Shown in pieces: positions 33,780 through 42,415 of a stretch of 64,000 nt of DNA. The position numbers were made by a program, and so were the translations under genes. Source of the stretch: Acidimicrobiia bacterium (GTDB lineage Bacteria; Actinomycetota; Acidimicrobiia; IMCC26256; PALSA-555). The DNA lies in the NCBI GenBank assembly GCA_035948415.1, contig DASZJD010000054.1, positions 1-64,000 on the forward strand, read 5' to 3'. The stretch's first letter is position 1; every line of letters begins with the position of its first letter. A model generated the notes under the pieces. That model was given only the letters and a program-made list of their open reading frames with translations. It made no database searches and was not told the DNA's origin.

Positions 33780-34787
33780 GTGCGCATCGGCCTGGCGCTG
33801 CCCCAGTACGACTACTCCGTGCCCGGAGAGTCGCCGCTCCGGTTCGCCACCGTCGCCGACCACGCTCGGCGGGCCGAGGCGCTCGGGTACGACTCGTTGT
33901 GGCTGTCGGACCACCTCTTCTTCGACCTGGCGAAGTACGGCGGCGGTCCGACGCGGTACGGCGTCTACGAGCCGATCGCGACCCTCGCCGCCCTCGCCGG
34001 CATCGTCCGTCGGCCCCGGCTCGGGACGCTCGTCCTCTGCGAGGCGCTCCGACCCCCCGCGGTGCTCGCCAAGGCGCTCGCCACCCTCGACCGTCTCGCC
34101 GACGGCCGGCTCGACGTCGGGCTGGGCGCGGGCTGGTACGAGCCCGAGTACCAGGCGCTCGGCGTGGCGATGCCGACCGCGGGCACGCGGGTGGCGCGGC
34201 TCGGCGAGGCCACCGACATCGTCGCCGGGCTCCTCGGCGGGGAGCCGCTCACGTACGCGGGCACCCACTACCAGACCCGTCACGCCATCCTCGACCCGCC
34301 GGCGCTGCAGGTCCCGCGCCCGCCGGTGTTCATCGGCGGGAAGGGCGACCGCGTGATCCGCACCGCGGTCGACCGCGCCGACGGGTGGAACACGTGCTGG
34401 GTCTGGACCGCCGACGCGTACCGCGAGCGGCTCGCGGTCCTCGAGGCCGCGTGCGAGGACGCCGGCCGTGACCCCGGGTCGGTGTGGCGGTCCGTCGGCC
34501 TCTACGCCCTCGCCGGAGAGGACGAGCGCGACCTGGCCCGGCGCTTCGAGCGCCTGCGGGCCGTCACCCCGCGAGGGGTGCTCGACGGGGTGACGCTGGA
34601 GGAGTGGCGGGTCGGCCGGCTGGTCGGCACGGTCGAGCAGGTGCGAGAGCAACGAGCCGCGTGGGACGAGCTCGGGGTCGAGACCATCGTCGTCGGGGCC
34701 GGAGCGGTGCCGTTCCAGGTCGGCGCCCTCGACGACGTGGAGCTCCTGGCCGAGGCCCTCCTCGGCGCGCCGGGCGGACCCCGTTAG
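33780..34787 (+). CDS. LLM-class (luciferase-like) oxidoreductase, probably F420-dependent
   Basis: A 335-residue luciferase-like flavin enzyme. It has MRIGLALPQYDYSV, YDSLWLSDHLFFD, the LDRLADGRLDVGLGAGWYEP block and RPPVFIGGKGDRVIRTA. It is distinct from the gene at 2726. The GTG at 33780 comes 6 nt after TAGGGT, a leaderless start. F420 use is inferred from the actinobacterial context, not shown. Substrate unknown. Confidence 0.87.
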   Translation: MRIGLALPQYDYSVPGESPLRFATVADHARRAEALGYDSLWLSDHLFFDLAKYGGGPTRYGVYEPIATLAALAGIVRRPRLGTLVLCEALRPPAVLAKALATLDRLADGRLDVGLGAGWYEPEYQALGVAMPTAGTRVARLGEATDIVAGLLGGEPLTYAGTHYQTRHAILDPPALQVPRPPVFIGGKGDRVIRTAVDRADGWNTCWVWTADAYRERLAVLEAACEDAGRDPGSVWRSVGLYALAGEDERDLARRFERLRAVTPRGVLDGVTLEEWRVGRLVGTVEQVREQRAAWDELGVETIVVGAGAVPFQVGALDDVELLAEALLGAPGGPR

Positions 34788-34820
34788 GGTGACCGGTCCC
34801 GCTCCGGAGGTCTTCCAGGC

Positions 34821-34961
34821 GTGTCGTTCGGTCCCGCCGTCCTGCTCGCCGTCCTCGCCGTCGTGGTGGCGCTGCTGGCCGGGAGCCGGTGGGCCGCCCG
34901 CGCCCGAGGCCGTCGGGCCGGCCGCGACGACGGGGCTCCTCCCCCTGGGGCCGCCCCCTAG
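34821..34961 (+). CDS. Small 46-residue single-helix membrane peptide
   Basis: A GTG at 34821 with GGAGG 10 nt upstream opens a 46-codon frame ended by TAG at 34959-34961. The product is MSFGPAVLLAVLAVVVALLA followed by a strongly basic stretch (WAARARGRRAGR) and a Pro/Ala/Gly tail. This is a type of one-helix protein with positive-inside charge. It lies directly before the ECF sigma gene and on the same strand. I know no family. TTAGGGT about 30 nt upstream could be its -10 box. Confidence 0.5.
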   Translation: MSFGPAVLLAVLAVVVALLAGSRWAARARGRRAGRDDGAPPPGAAP

Positions 34962-34992
34962 GTGCCGGCCGGGCCGGCCGGCGAGCGGGGCC

Positions 34993-35020
34993 GGGAACCG
35001 AACCCCCGGGCCGCGTCGTT
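34993..35020 (+). promoter_or_regulatory. ECF-type autoregulatory promoter
   Basis: GGGAACC (34993-34999), a 17-nt spacer and CGTT (35017-35020) lie just before the ECF sigma gene, with 7 nt from CGTT to the ATG at 35028. This is the classic SigE-like promoter and predicts a leaderless message. It also tells which ATG is the start. Related motifs occur at 14409-14436 and 38013-38039. Confidence 0.65.
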
Positions 35021-35027
35021 CTTGCTA

Positions 35028-35534
35028 ATGGCCGACGGCGTCCCGACGTGGGAGGAGGTCGCCCGCGACCACGGGCGCTTCCTCTACAGCGTGGCGTACC
35101 GCCTGGCCGGCAACGCCGACGACGCGCAGGACCTCGTGCAGGAGGCGCTGGTTCGGGTCCGCCGGGGGCTCGAGCGCTACGAGCCGGGGTCCCTGGAAGG
35201 CTGGCTGGCCCGCATCGTGACGAACGTGTTCCTGGACGAGGTCCGGCGGCGACGTCGACGCCCCGCCGACGCCCTCCCCGACGACCCGGAGCGGGTGCTG
35301 CCGACGGCGCCGGCCGCCGACGAGGCCAGCCAGGAGCTGTCCGCCGACGTGCAGCGGGCCCTGGCGTCGATCCCCGAGGACTTCCGGGTCCCCGTCGTCC
35401 TCTGCGACGTCGCCGACCAGTCCTACGACCAGATCGCGGCCACCCTCGGCGTGCCGGTCGGAACCGTGCGGTCACGGATCCACCGGGGCCGGCGACTGCT
35501 GCGGGCCGCCCTCACCGGCGAGGAGGTGACGTGA
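35028..35534 (+). CDS. ECF sigma factor (SigE-like)
   Basis: A 168-residue extracytoplasmic-function sigma factor. Region 2 reads FLYSVAYRLAGNADDAQDLVQEALVRV and GSLEGWLARIVTNVFLDEVRRRRRR in two blocks; region 4 contains LASIPEDFRVPVVLCDVAD and YDQIAATLGVPVGTVRSRIH. The ATG at 35028 is placed by the ECF promoter just upstream; an in-frame GTG at 34962 would precede that promoter. Its stop overlaps the anti-sigma start by 4 bp. The following anti-sigma, RseB-like protein and HtrA protease mark it as an envelope-stress factor. Confidence 0.93.
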   Translation: MADGVPTWEEVARDHGRFLYSVAYRLAGNADDAQDLVQEALVRVRRGLERYEPGSLEGWLARIVTNVFLDEVRRRRRRPADALPDDPERVLPTAPAADEASQELSADVQRALASIPEDFRVPVVLCDVADQSYDQIAATLGVPVGTVRSRIHRGRRLLRAALTGEEVT

Positions 35535-36013
35535 ACCCGAGCGACCTGCCCGAGGACCTGCTGTCCGCCTACGCCGACGGCGAGCTCGACCCCGACGGCC
35601 GCGCCGCGGTCGAGGCCGCGCTCGCCGACTCCCCGGCGTGGCGACACGCGCTCGCCGACGTGACCGCCGCCCGTGACGCCGTCCGCGCCCTCCCGCCGGT
35701 GGACCTGAGCCCCGAGGCGTGGCGCCGGCTCCTCGCCCGGGTCGAGCTCGACGAGCTGCCCGCGACCCGCGTCGCGGGCCGCGCCGCGAGGCTCCGGCGT
35801 CGGGCACGGGCGCAGCCGGCCCGCTGGATCGGCGCCGCGGCCGCCGCGGCCGCGGTTGCGGTGGTGGTCGCCGCGCTGGTCGTGCCGAGCCGGCAGCGCG
35901 TCACCCCGAAGGTGGCGACCTTCAGCACCGAGCAGCAGGCCCGGGCGTCGGTCGTCGGCGACCCCGTCAGCGCCCTCGCCGGGATCGGGCTCATGCGCGG
36001 GATGGGGCGATGA
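35531..36013 (+). CDS. Membrane anti-sigma factor
   Basis: A 160-residue protein: an N-terminal sigma-binding part (LPEDLLSAYADGELDPDGRA) in the cytoplasm, one membrane helix (WIGAAAAAAAVAVVVAALVV) and a short outer tail. The N-terminus has the layout of anti-sigma domains but no HxxxCxxC, so it does not bind zinc. The GTG at 35531 sits in a GTGA overlap with the sigma gene and has AGGAGG upstream; the stop overlaps the next gene (ATGA). It should hold the sigma factor at the membrane until a stress signal. Confidence 0.85.
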   Translation: MNPSDLPEDLLSAYADGELDPDGRAAVEAALADSPAWRHALADVTAARDAVRALPPVDLSPEAWRRLLARVELDELPATRVAGRAARLRRRARAQPARWIGAAAAAAAVAVVVAALVVPSRQRVTPKVATFSTEQQARASVVGDPVSALAGIGLMRGMGR

Positions 36014-37020
36014 GGACGGGGCGGTGGGCCTTGGGCCTGGTCGCCGCGGGGGCGGCCGCCGTCCTCGGGCTCGGCGGCGCCGCGCCCGCACAGCCGTCGA
36101 GCGACGCGGAGGAGCTCTTGAGCGCGGCCCGCACCGCGCCGGAGCACACGTCCTACGCCGGGGTTCTCGCGGTGACGTGGCGAGACCACGGGCACACCCA
36201 CCGCACCGAGACCTACGCGCACGTCGGCAACGGCGTCGTCGAGGTTGGTGGCGGGAGCTCGCGGGTCGTCTCGCGGGGCGAGCAGCGGTGGGTCGGCGCC
36301 CCGGGTGACTGGTCACTCGTCCTCGGCCCCGAGGTCCCCGTGGGGGCGCCGCCGCCGGTCGACGCGCACTGGGAGCTCCGAACCGCGGCCGGTCCCGACG
36401 TCGCCGGCCGCGCCACCACGATGGTGGCGGCGATCGACCCGCGCACGGACGCGACGCGAGCCCGGTTCTTCATCGACCGGGCCACCGGCACGATGCTGCG
36501 GCGCGACGTGCTGGACCCCGACGGCAGCCTCGTCCGCGCCGTCAGCTTCGAAGCCGTCGTGCCGCTGGCGCCGACGGCCGAATCCCGGCAGGCGCCGGTG
36601 GCCAAGCCCGACGAGCCCCGGGCCGTCCGAACGGTACCGAGCGGGTTCCCGGCTCCCGGCGCCGTCGGCCGCGGCTACCGCCTCCTCGGGCGCTACCGCC
36701 AGCCGGACGGGTCGGTGCAGCTCTACTACGGCGACGGCCTCTTCACCCTGTCGCTGTTCGAGCAGCGGGGCACGGTCGACTGGGCCTCGGTGCCGGCGGG
36801 CACGCGGCACGACGTCCACGGCGTCCAGACCCGCGCCCTCGCGACGCCGACGACGAGCGCGGTCGTGTGGGGCGCGCACGGGGTCGTCGTCACCTGCGTG
36901 TCCGACGCGCCGCCCGACCAGGCGATGCTGGCCGTGCGCGACGTCGTGGCTGGCGGCGCGACGAGCACCTTCGGCGCCGACCTGGCGCGTTTCGTGCTCG
37001 GTCCGTTCGGCTGGGACTGA
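36010..37020 (+). CDS. RseB/MucB-like periplasmic or extracytoplasmic regulator
   Basis: A 336-residue exported protein with signal peptide WALGLVAAGAAAVLGLGG ending near APAQP. The first half resembles the lipid-carrier-like fold of RseB (LLSAARTAPEHTSYAGVLAV, a pattern typical of the family), and the second half the small C-terminal domain (PSGFPAPGAVGRGYRLLGRY, LYYGDGLFTLSLFEQRG). RseB shields the anti-sigma from proteolysis and senses mislocalised envelope components. It is translationally coupled to the anti-sigma gene. RseB is far better known in proteobacteria, so the role here is inferred from order and sequence pattern. Confidence 0.8.
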   Translation: MRTGRWALGLVAAGAAAVLGLGGAAPAQPSSDAEELLSAARTAPEHTSYAGVLAVTWRDHGHTHRTETYAHVGNGVVEVGGGSSRVVSRGEQRWVGAPGDWSLVLGPEVPVGAPPPVDAHWELRTAAGPDVAGRATTMVAAIDPRTDATRARFFIDRATGTMLRRDVLDPDGSLVRAVSFEAVVPLAPTAESRQAPVAKPDEPRAVRTVPSGFPAPGAVGRGYRLLGRYRQPDGSVQLYYGDGLFTLSLFEQRGTVDWASVPAGTRHDVHGVQTRALATPTTSAVVWGAHGVVVTCVSDAPPDQAMLAVRDVVAGGATSTFGADLARFVLGPFGWD

Positions 37021-37050
37021 GCCGTCACGGCGCGCGTAGCGTGCCGTGAC

Positions 37051-37737
37051 GTGTCGACGGTCCTCGCGGCCCGGCCTCGCCTGGCCTTCCTGCTCGCCGG
37101 GATCGCGGGCTTCGTGGACGCCGTCGGCTTCCTCACCCTCTTCGGGCTCTTCACCGCGCACTTGAGCGGCAACACGGCCCGGCTCGGCGTGGAGCTCGGG
37201 CGGGGCGACGCCGCCGCGGCCCTCGCGTACGCGGTCCCGATCGCGGTGTTCATCGGCGCCGTCTTTGTCGGGGCCGCCACCACGGCCGCGGCCCGAAGCC
37301 GCGGTCGCACGGCCCTCGCGCCGTTGCTGGCGGCGGAGGCGGTGCTCGTCGCCGTGTTCATGGTGCTGGGGACCTTGCTTCGCGACGCCGGCGACCTCAC
37401 GCCCCGCTCCGCCGCGTACTACGCACTAGCGGCGACGATCGTCACCGCCATGGGCCTCCAGACCGCGTCGCTGCGTCACGTCTGCGGCATCGCCGTGCAG
37501 ACGACCTTCATCACCGGGATGGTGGTGTCGTTCGCGGAGGAGCTCGTCGCCGCCGTCCGCGGCGACGACGCCGACGCGTCGCGGCGGGCCGGCGTGCACG
37601 GCCTGCTCCTCGGCGCCTACCTAGGGGGAGCGGTCGCGGGGTCGGCGCTCGACACGGCCTGGAGCCTGTGGGCGCTCACGGTCCCAGTGGCCGCGCTCGT
37701 GGCGCTCACCGCCGCCGGCGTCGAGCGGTCGGCGTGA
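37051..37737 (+). CDS. DUF1275 (YoaK-like) membrane protein
   Basis: A 228-residue, six-helix protein. The DUF1275 signature is LAGIAGFVDAVGFLTLFGLF, TAHLSGNTARLGVELGRG and later GLQTASLRHVCGIAVQTTFI and TGMVV. The function of the family is not known, though it is sometimes described as a transport protein. The GTG at 37051 follows TAGCGT by 8 nt with no ribosome site, so it seems to have its own promoter 30 bp after the RseB-like gene. It converges with the WhiB gene. Confidence 0.85.
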   Translation: MSTVLAARPRLAFLLAGIAGFVDAVGFLTLFGLFTAHLSGNTARLGVELGRGDAAAALAYAVPIAVFIGAVFVGAATTAAARSRGRTALAPLLAAEAVLVAVFMVLGTLLRDAGDLTPRSAAYYALAATIVTAMGLQTASLRHVCGIAVQTTFITGMVVSFAEELVAAVRGDDADASRRAGVHGLLLGAYLGGAVAGSALDTAWSLWALTVPVAALVALTAAGVERSA

Positions 37738-37743
37738 CGCCGG

Positions 37744-38004
37744 TCAGCGGGTCGCGAGCCGACGCTGGCGGAGGATGCGGCGCCGCTCCCGCTCCGAGCA
37801 GCCGCCCCAGACGCCGTGGTCGATCCTGAACTCGAGCGCGTACTCGAGGCACTCGGTCTGCACGCCGCACTCGGCGCAGACGCGGCGCGCCCGCTCCACG
37901 CCGACGCCGTCGGACGGGAAGAACGCGCCCGGGGCCGCGTCCCGGCAGCGGGCGTGCAGCATCCAAGATGGGGTCTGGTGATCGGGCCGGGGGAGGTCGT
38001 CCAT
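37744..38004 (-). CDS. WhiB family iron-sulfur regulator
   Basis: An 86-residue WhiB-like protein. Cysteines in HARCRDAAP and VCAECGVQTEC form the cluster site; GVWGGCSERERRRILRQRR is the turn and basic tail. A fifth Cys occurs in the WGGC turn. The ATG at 38004 is placed by the upstream GGGAACC-N16-CGTT motif, 8 nt before the start. It should therefore belong to the regulon of the ECF sigma factor encoded 2.2 kb away. It is divergent from the HtrA-type protease gene. Confidence 0.9.
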   Translation of the reverse strand: MDDLPRPDHQTPSWMLHARCRDAAPGAFFPSDGVGVERARRVCAECGVQTECLEYALEFRIDHGVWGGCSERERRRILRQRRLATR

Positions 38005-38012
38005 GTCAGTGC

Positions 38013-38039
38013 AACGGGGGCGAGTCGGGCACGGTTCCC
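38013..38039 (-). promoter_or_regulatory. ECF-type promoter for the WhiB gene
   Basis: Reading leftward, GGGAACC (38039-38033), a 16-nt spacer and CGTT (38016-38013) end 8 nt before the ATG at 38004. The -35 element is identical to that of the ECF sigma gene promoter. This predicts control by that factor and a leaderless message. Confidence 0.55.
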
Positions 38040-38180
38040 GGGAGCGCCACGGCCCGGCTCGGCTCGGGCCGGCTGGGCCCCTCCATTGTGGTCGCTGGGG
38101 CGCCGTCACCCAAGACTCGGGGGCGCCGTCCGCCGGCCGGCGACCCGACCCCGGAGCACCTGATCCGCGAGGAGGCCGCC

Positions 38181-39473
<1,293 letters not shown>

Positions 39474-39474
39474 G

Positions 39475-40350
39475 TCAGCGGCGAGCCTGCCGCGCCAGGG
39501 CCGCGAACGCCGCCGCGGCGGGCGACGACCCGCCGCGGGGTCGCACGAGCCCGATCGGGCGGCGCAACGGCGGGTTCAGGGCGGCGGTCACCGCGCCGGC
39601 GGCGGCGGCGCGTTCGGCGACCGGTCGAGTCACGAACGCCGCCCCGGCGCCGGCCAGCACGAGGGGCACGATCGCCTCGCGCTGGTCGGTCTCGACGACG
39701 ACCCGGGGCTCCACGCCGCCGGCGCGCAGCGTCCGCTCCGCCAGCCGCCGCGTCGACGTGCCGGCCGGGCTCGTGACGAGAGGCACCGCCTCGAGGTCGG
39801 CGCCCGCCAGCGGGCCCGGCGGCGGGCGGCTCCCGGGGGGGAACACGACGAGCAGCTCGTCGTCGAAGAGGTGCTCGGTGACGACGTCCGAGGCCGTCAC
39901 CGGCAGCTCGGCGAGGCCCAGCTCACAGTGCCCGTCTCGGACCAGCGCGACCACGGCGTCGGCGTGCTCGGGCTCGACGATCCGGACCGCCACCTCCGGG
40001 TAGCGCCGGCGGAACGCCCCCACGAGTGGAGCGAGGGGGTCGGCGGCCAGGGTCGGCAGCGCCACCAGGTCCAGCCGCCCGGCCCGCAGCCCCGCCACGG
40101 CCGCGACCGCCTCCCGGGCCGTCCGGGACTCCCGCAGCAGGCGGCGGGCGGGACCGAGGAAGGCCTCGCCGGCGACGGTCGGGACGACCCGGCGCCCGTG
40201 CCGGTGGAAGAGCGCCAGCCCCAGCTCGGCCTCGAGCTTCGCCACGCCCTGCGAGAGCGACGGCTGGCTGACGTGCAGGGCGGCCGCCGCCCGCCCGAAG
40301 CCGCCGTGGTCCACGACCCCGACCGCGTACTCGACCTGCCGGAGCTCCAT
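39475..40350 (-). CDS. LysR family transcriptional regulator
   Basis: A 291-residue LysR protein: N-terminal helix-turn-helix MELRQVEYAVGVVDHGGFGR, then AAAALHVSQPSLSQGVAKLE, LFHRHGRRVVPT and a two-lobed effector domain (VVVETDQREAIVPLVLAGAG). It is divergent from a TauE/SafE-type transporter with a 70-bp gap holding an ATAG-N7-CTAT dyad. LysR regulators usually control the divergent gene. The likely effector is the transported compound or a sulfur/organic anion, but that is a guess. Confidence 0.9.
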   Translation of the reverse strand: MELRQVEYAVGVVDHGGFGRAAAALHVSQPSLSQGVAKLEAELGLALFHRHGRRVVPTVAGEAFLGPARRLLRESRTAREAVAAVAGLRAGRLDLVALPTLAADPLAPLVGAFRRRYPEVAVRIVEPEHADAVVALVRDGHCELGLAELPVTASDVVTEHLFDDELLVVFPPGSRPPPGPLAGADLEAVPLVTSPAGTSTRRLAERTLRAGGVEPRVVVETDQREAIVPLVLAGAGAAFVTRPVAERAAAAGAVTAALNPPLRRPIGLVRPRGGSSPAAAAFAALARQARR

Positions 40351-40363
40351 AGGCTCTGTCTAT
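40349..40363. promoter_or_regulatory. LysR-type operator (T-N11-A dyad)
   Basis: ATAG-GCTCTGT-CTAT overlaps the first bases of the LysR start codon (ATG at 40350) and lies 58 bp before the transporter start. It contains the T-N11-A core of LysR sites with a four-base dyad, similar in shape to OxyR-type sites. A regulator bound here would block its own gene and could activate the divergent one. Confidence 0.5.
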
Positions 40364-40420
40364 CAGAGTGATCCAAACAATCAGTTGGACCTGTGGGCCG
40401 GGTCGGGTTCTCCTGGGGGG

Positions 40421-41173
40421 GTGGACGTGCTCACCCTCGCCGCCGTGGTGGCGGTCGGCGCCGCCGTCGGCTTCCTCGGCGGGCTCTTCGGGAAGGGCGG
40501 CGCCGCGCTCGCGACCCCGCTGCTGGCCGTGGCCGGGCTGCCCGCCATCGTGGCCGTCGCCTCCCCGCTGCCGGCGACGATCCCGGCCACCGTCCTCGCC
40601 GGCGCCGCGTACTGGCGAGCGGGCCTCGTCGACCGCGGCGTGGCCCGGACCTGCGTGCTCGTCGGCGGGCCCGCCACCGCGGTGGGCGCGCTCGCCACGA
40701 CGTGGGTCGGCGGCGGCCCGCTCGTCACCGTGACCGAGGTGGTCCTGGCCGGGCTCGGGCTCCGGTTCCTGCTCACGCCGCACGACCCCCACGAGGTCGC
40801 GCGCGAGCGGGCGCGCCCGACCCTGCTGGCGGTGCTGGTGGCCGTCGTGGTCGGCCTCGCCTCCGGCCTCCTCGCCAACAGCGGCGGGTTCCTCCTGGCC
40901 CCGCTGTTCGTGGTCGTGCTGCGCCTCCCCCTCAAGGAGGCGTTCGGCACCTCGTTGCTCGTGGCCGCCGCGCTCGCGGTCCCCGGCACGATCGTGCACG
41001 CCGCGCTCGGCCACATCGACTGGGCGGTGAGCGCGGCGTTCGCGGCGGCGGCGGTCCCGTTCGCGCGCGTCGGCGTCGGCGTGGCGCTGCGCGCCCCCGG
41101 TCGCCACCTCGAGCGCGCCTACGGCGCCGCGGTGACGCTCCTCGCCGTCGGCCTGCTCGCCGCCAGCGCGTAG
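40421..41173 (+). CDS. TSUP (TauE/SafE) family anion transporter
   Basis: A 250-residue membrane protein with about eight helices. The TSUP repeat motifs are visible as VGFLGGLFGKGGAALATPLL in the first half and ASGLLANSGGFLLAPLFV, LKEAFGTSLLVAAALAVPG in the second. The family exports or imports sulfite, sulfoacetate and other organosulfonates or organic anions. The GTG at 40421 is preceded by a G-rich stretch; a TTG at 40385 is possible. It is controlled, in all likelihood, by the divergent LysR protein. Confidence 0.87.
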   Translation: MDVLTLAAVVAVGAAVGFLGGLFGKGGAALATPLLAVAGLPAIVAVASPLPATIPATVLAGAAYWRAGLVDRGVARTCVLVGGPATAVGALATTWVGGGPLVTVTEVVLAGLGLRFLLTPHDPHEVARERARPTLLAVLVAVVVGLASGLLANSGGFLLAPLFVVVLRLPLKEAFGTSLLVAAALAVPGTIVHAALGHIDWAVSAAFAAAAVPFARVGVGVALRAPGRHLERAYGAAVTLLAVGLLAASA

Positions 41174-41203
41174 ACGGGGCGGACGGCCGGTAGGGTGGCT
41201 CCG

Positions 41204-41485
41204 ATGGCGATCAACGAGGACGAGCTCGAGCAGCTCCCGCCCCAGGGCCACGTCAAGCTCGTCTACCTGGGCCCGGTGTCGCCCCACTGGGACGTCCACG
41301 GCGTGTTCGGCGACGGGCGCGTCATCGACGAGTTCCGCCAGCGGGCCCTCGCCCGCCTCCAGCTGCTGCCGCCGCACGACCCCCAGTTCCGACGCAACCG
41401 CGAGCGTGTGAACCGGGACGCGGAGCGCGAGCGGCTGATCATCGAGTGGGACCTCGGGTACCCCGAGGAGGAGCCGGCGAGCTGA
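41204..41485 (+). CDS. Conserved small hypothetical protein
   Basis: A 93-residue, soluble, highly charged protein. Visible segments are VKLVYLGPVSPHWDVHGVFG, a helical FRQRALARLQLLPPHDPQFR and a C-terminal ERLIIEWDLGYPEEE. I do not recognise a named domain. The ATG at 41204 follows TAGGGT (41191-41196) by 7 nt, a leaderless start. It lies between the transporter and phoU, converging with phoU. Confidence 0.7.
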   Translation: MAINEDELEQLPPQGHVKLVYLGPVSPHWDVHGVFGDGRVIDEFRQRALARLQLLPPHDPQFRRNRERVNRDAERERLIIEWDLGYPEEEPAS

Positions 41486-41492
41486 CGCGGCG

Positions 41493-42254
41493 TCAGTCGT
41501 CGGCGCCGGGGCTGTAGTCCTCGCCGTCGCCGGCGCCGTGCAGGCCGGTGGCCACGAACACGACCCGGTCGGCCACGTTCACGGCGTGGTCGGCGATGCG
41601 CTCGTAGTGGCGGCCGACGAGCGACAGCTGGACCGACTCGAGCAGCCGTCCCTCGTCGACCGGGCCCTCCCGGCTCAAGATGTAACGGAACAGGCTCTTC
41701 GTGAGGTCGTCCATCACGTCGTCCATGTCGAACACCGCCGCCGCCCGCGACGGGTCGCTGTCGGCGAAGGCGTCGATGGCGACGCGGACCTCACTGGCGG
41801 CCTGCTCGCCCATGCGCCCGATGATCCCCCGCAGCTTTGGGTCGATGCTGTGCGGGTAGAGCTGGCGAGTCGCCTTCACGACGCTCTTCATGAGGTCGCC
41901 GCTGCGCTCGAGCTCGTGGCCGATCCGCAGCACCGCCAGCACCATCCGCAGGTCCCCGGCCATCGGCTGCTGGCGGGCGATGAGCACGAAGCACTGGTCC
42001 TCGATGGCGTAGGCGAGCTCGTCGATCGCGGCGTCCTGCTCCACGACGTGCTCCGCCGCCCCCAGGTCGGCGTCGAGGAGGGCCTGGGTGCCGGCGGCGA
42101 TGGCCTCGGTCACGAGGGCCCCGAGGCGGATCACGTCGCCCCGGAGCTCCTGGAGCGCCTCGGCGAACAGCTTCCGGGCCTCCTCGGCGCTCGGGGTGGC
42201 GGTGCTCACGGGCCCATGATGGCGTGCCTCGGCGCTGGGGGTGGCGGTGCTCAC
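41493..42254 (-). CDS. phoU: PhoU phosphate-signalling protein
   Basis: PhoU links the Pst transporter to the PhoR kinase and keeps the Pho regulon off when phosphate is plentiful. Two PhoU helical repeats are visible, with metal-binding style motifs IDELAYAIEDQCFVLIAR, IGHELERSGDLMKSVVK and the matching VGRHYERIADHAVNVADRV. The N-terminus is unusual: a 45-bp shift duplication repeats the first codons (VSTATPSAE twice), so GTG at 42254 and GTG at 42209 are both candidate starts; the annotated start is the upstream one. It is divergent from pstSCAB-phoRB. Confidence 0.9.
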   Translation of the reverse strand: MSTATPSAEARHHGPVSTATPSAEEARKLFAEALQELRGDVIRLGALVTEAIAAGTQALLDADLGAAEHVVEQDAAIDELAYAIEDQCFVLIARQQPMAGDLRMVLAVLRIGHELERSGDLMKSVVKATRQLYPHSIDPKLRGIIGRMGEQAASEVRVAIDAFADSDPSRAAAVFDMDDVMDDLTKSLFRYILSREGPVDEGRLLESVQLSLVGRHYERIADHAVNVADRVVFVATGLHGAGDGEDYSPGADD

Positions 42255-42259
42255 GGGCC
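42182..42259. repeat. Direct repeat covering the phoU start
   Basis: Two 33-nt copies (42182-42214 and 42227-42259) differ at one position and start exactly 45 bp apart. Each contains a GTG start codon for phoU and its first codons (VSTATPSAE). The offset is a multiple of three, so the reading frame is kept. It looks like a recent duplication that copied the start region. Confidence 0.85.
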
Positions 42260-42305
42260 TCATCTTGGACTGGGCGCCGCCAAGGCCGCTCCCGCGTTAC
42301 CGCAC

Positions 42306-42327
42306 GTTCACCCGCGCTTTGCCTGTT
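42306..42327 (+). promoter_or_regulatory. Candidate PHO box upstream of pstS
   Basis: GTTCACCCGCG (42306-42316) matches the 11-nt actinobacterial PHO-box unit (GTTCAYYYRCG-like), and CTTTGCCTGTT (42317-42327) follows as a weaker tandem unit. A TAGCCT at 42366-42371 could be the pstS -10 box. The response regulator encoded at 47425 is the expected binding protein. It lies between phoU and pstS and may serve both. Confidence 0.5.
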
Positions 42328-42415
42328 GGCCACGTCGTCGTCGGCGTCTCGCCAGACACGATTTCTAGCCTCCGTCCCCGAGTCAATCGTCGTCTACGAG
42401 GAGGACGAACCGATC

